A stretch of 64,000 bases of DNA, from contig NZ_CP031705.1 in NCBI RefSeq assembly GCF_022701255.1, positions 5,890,001 to 5,954,000 on the forward strand, in the 5' to 3' direction. Both the position numbers and the translations under genes were made by a program. The notes beneath the pieces are model-generated. The model made no database searches. It was not told where the DNA came from and saw only the letters and a list, made by a program, of their open reading frames with translations. Positions 63,284 to 64,000 of the stretch are shown here, piece by piece. This DNA is from Microcoleus vaginatus HSN003. GTDB lineage: Bacteria > Cyanobacteriota > Cyanobacteriia > Cyanobacteriales > Microcoleaceae. How positions within the stretch are numbered: the stretch's first letter is position 1; every line of letters begins with the position of its first letter.

Positions 63284-63880
63284 TTAGAAATTTTGACCTT
63301 CCGTGGTTGGCGCTATCGAACCCGGTTGGTTGAGGAACAGGTTTTTAGCGCCGTCGTTTTGGTAGATACAGTTAATTTCGGGTTGAGCTTCCAGGGGGCC
63401 GGTGAACCCAAAGGTGTTCATGCGATTTTTGCAATCGCGCACTTGGTCTTGGCTGATGAGTTTTCTTTGTTCCAGAATTGCCCAGTTATTGGTTCGCAGG
63501 ACGCATCCGGGGCGCATACTCGGCTGCGAGATGTAGACGTTGAAAGGGTTGAGGGTGACGTAGAGGCGCATATCTGTCACCATCGCGCTTGCTCCAAACT
63601 GCACGCAAAGTTCTGGGTTCGGGGCGCTGCGATCGATAAATTCACGGGAGGCTACGTTCTCTGGGCTAATTGTAGCTGTGGAGCTAAAGGCAATGCCAAT
63701 CCCAATTCCCAGAATAAAGACGGCTGTTAAAATCCCTAGGGTGGCGGAATTGAGGAAAGAGGGTTTACCGGACTGAGGTTGACGCCGCGACTGTCCGCCA
63801 AATGAGCCGGAGTCTTCATCTCCCCGGGATGGGTCGTCGCTGAATCTGTCGTCGTTGTAGGATTTAGGTTTGCGTTTCAT
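63284..63880 (-). CDS. DUF3172 family membrane protein
   Basis: This 198-aa protein belongs to the cyanobacterial DUF3172 family. A charged, low-complexity cytoplasmic N-terminus (about 1-43) is followed by one membrane span (about 46-67, ATLGILTAVFILGIGIGIAF). A conserved C-terminal domain follows, with ELCVQFGASAMVTDMRLYVT, LNPFNVYISQPSMRPGCVLR and NNWAILEQRKLIS, and cysteines at about 98, 126, 150 and 171. Function is unknown; the topology suggests the conserved domain faces the periplasm or lumen, where the cysteines could form disulphides. ATG at 63880 gives the typical Lys/Arg-rich start. It is transcribed leftwards from a promoter in the last 120 bases of the window and converges with the AMIN gene. 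Confidence 0.85.
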   Translation of the reverse strand: MKRKPKSYNDDRFSDDPSRGDEDSGSFGGQSRRQPQSGKPSFLNSATLGILTAVFILGIGIGIAFSSTATISPENVASREFIDRSAPNPELCVQFGASAMVTDMRLYVTLNPFNVYISQPSMRPGCVLRTNNWAILEQRKLISQDQVRDCKNRMNTFGFTGPLEAQPEINCIYQNDGAKNLFLNQPGSIAPTTEGQNF

Positions 63881-64000
63881 ATAAAGTTCCCTCAGTTCTG
63901 GAGACTCAACAGGTAGTAGTTTGTTATTTTTAACCGATCTCGCCCTTCTAATATTATGGCGCTAGGAAGGTGGTTGCTACAGGCCCCAGACACCCCCTGT

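Overview
The window is chromosomal DNA of a filamentous, non-heterocystous-type cyanobacterium (Microcoleus/Oscillatoria/Phormidium-like; genus inferred). GCGATCGC (HIP1) octamers are frequent. Genes typical of cyanobacteria include ycf35, ycf46, a solanesyl-diphosphate synthase, AMIN and DUF3172 proteins, cyanobacteriochrome GAF domains and DUF4347/RTX giant proteins. Heptanucleotide tandem repeats and small palindromic elements fill many intergenic gaps. I saw no tRNA, rRNA or CRISPR array.

Layout. (1) 1-7.1 kb: a decayed IS630-type element that has cut off the 3' end of a family-4 glycosyltransferase gene, then a co-directional set of four glycosyltransferases (one GT2, three GT4), probably for an exopolysaccharide or other surface glycan. 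(2) 7.2-12.7 kb: a minus-strand operon (ribbon-helix-helix protein, ycf46, ycf35), an unknown cyanobacterial gene, the prenyl synthase for the plastoquinone tail, a perfect 12 x 13-bp tandem repeat, and an unlisted 39-residue single-membrane-span protein with its own terminator. (3) 13.3-41.3 kb: a 28-kb block made almost only of two-component signalling genes. Seven lie on the plus strand and three on the minus strand, converging on a palindrome-rich spacer. They include one histidine-kinase remnant, six intact kinases (646 to 2164 aa for all but two, which are 406 and 635 aa; the CBS-kinase is 860 aa), stand-alone receivers, and a receiver-GAF-GGDEF diguanylate cyclase. The kinase count including the two giant ones is seven. 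No protein in the block has a DNA-binding output domain; the GGDEF domain is the only recognisable effector. Two giant multi-PAS kinases carry cyanobacteriochrome-type GAF domains with two cysteines 28 residues apart. (4) 42.2-45.3 kb: phosphoenolpyruvate synthase and a small cysteine-containing membrane protein. (5) 46.6-61.0 kb: two tandem giant secreted proteins (DUF4347, lectin-like domain, DUF11 repeats, cadherin-like repeats, Pro-rich spacer, RTX repeats). Their 3' 1.9 kb are virtually identical while their 5' parts have diverged. (6) 61-64 kb: a Nudix hydrolase, an AMIN-domain envelope protein and a DUF3172 membrane protein.

Taken together, surface glycan synthesis, large calcium-binding adhesin-like proteins and a light-responsive/c-di-GMP signalling block lie within one 60-kb stretch. 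A link to phototactic or sessile behaviour of the filaments is an inference from gene content, not shown by the sequence.
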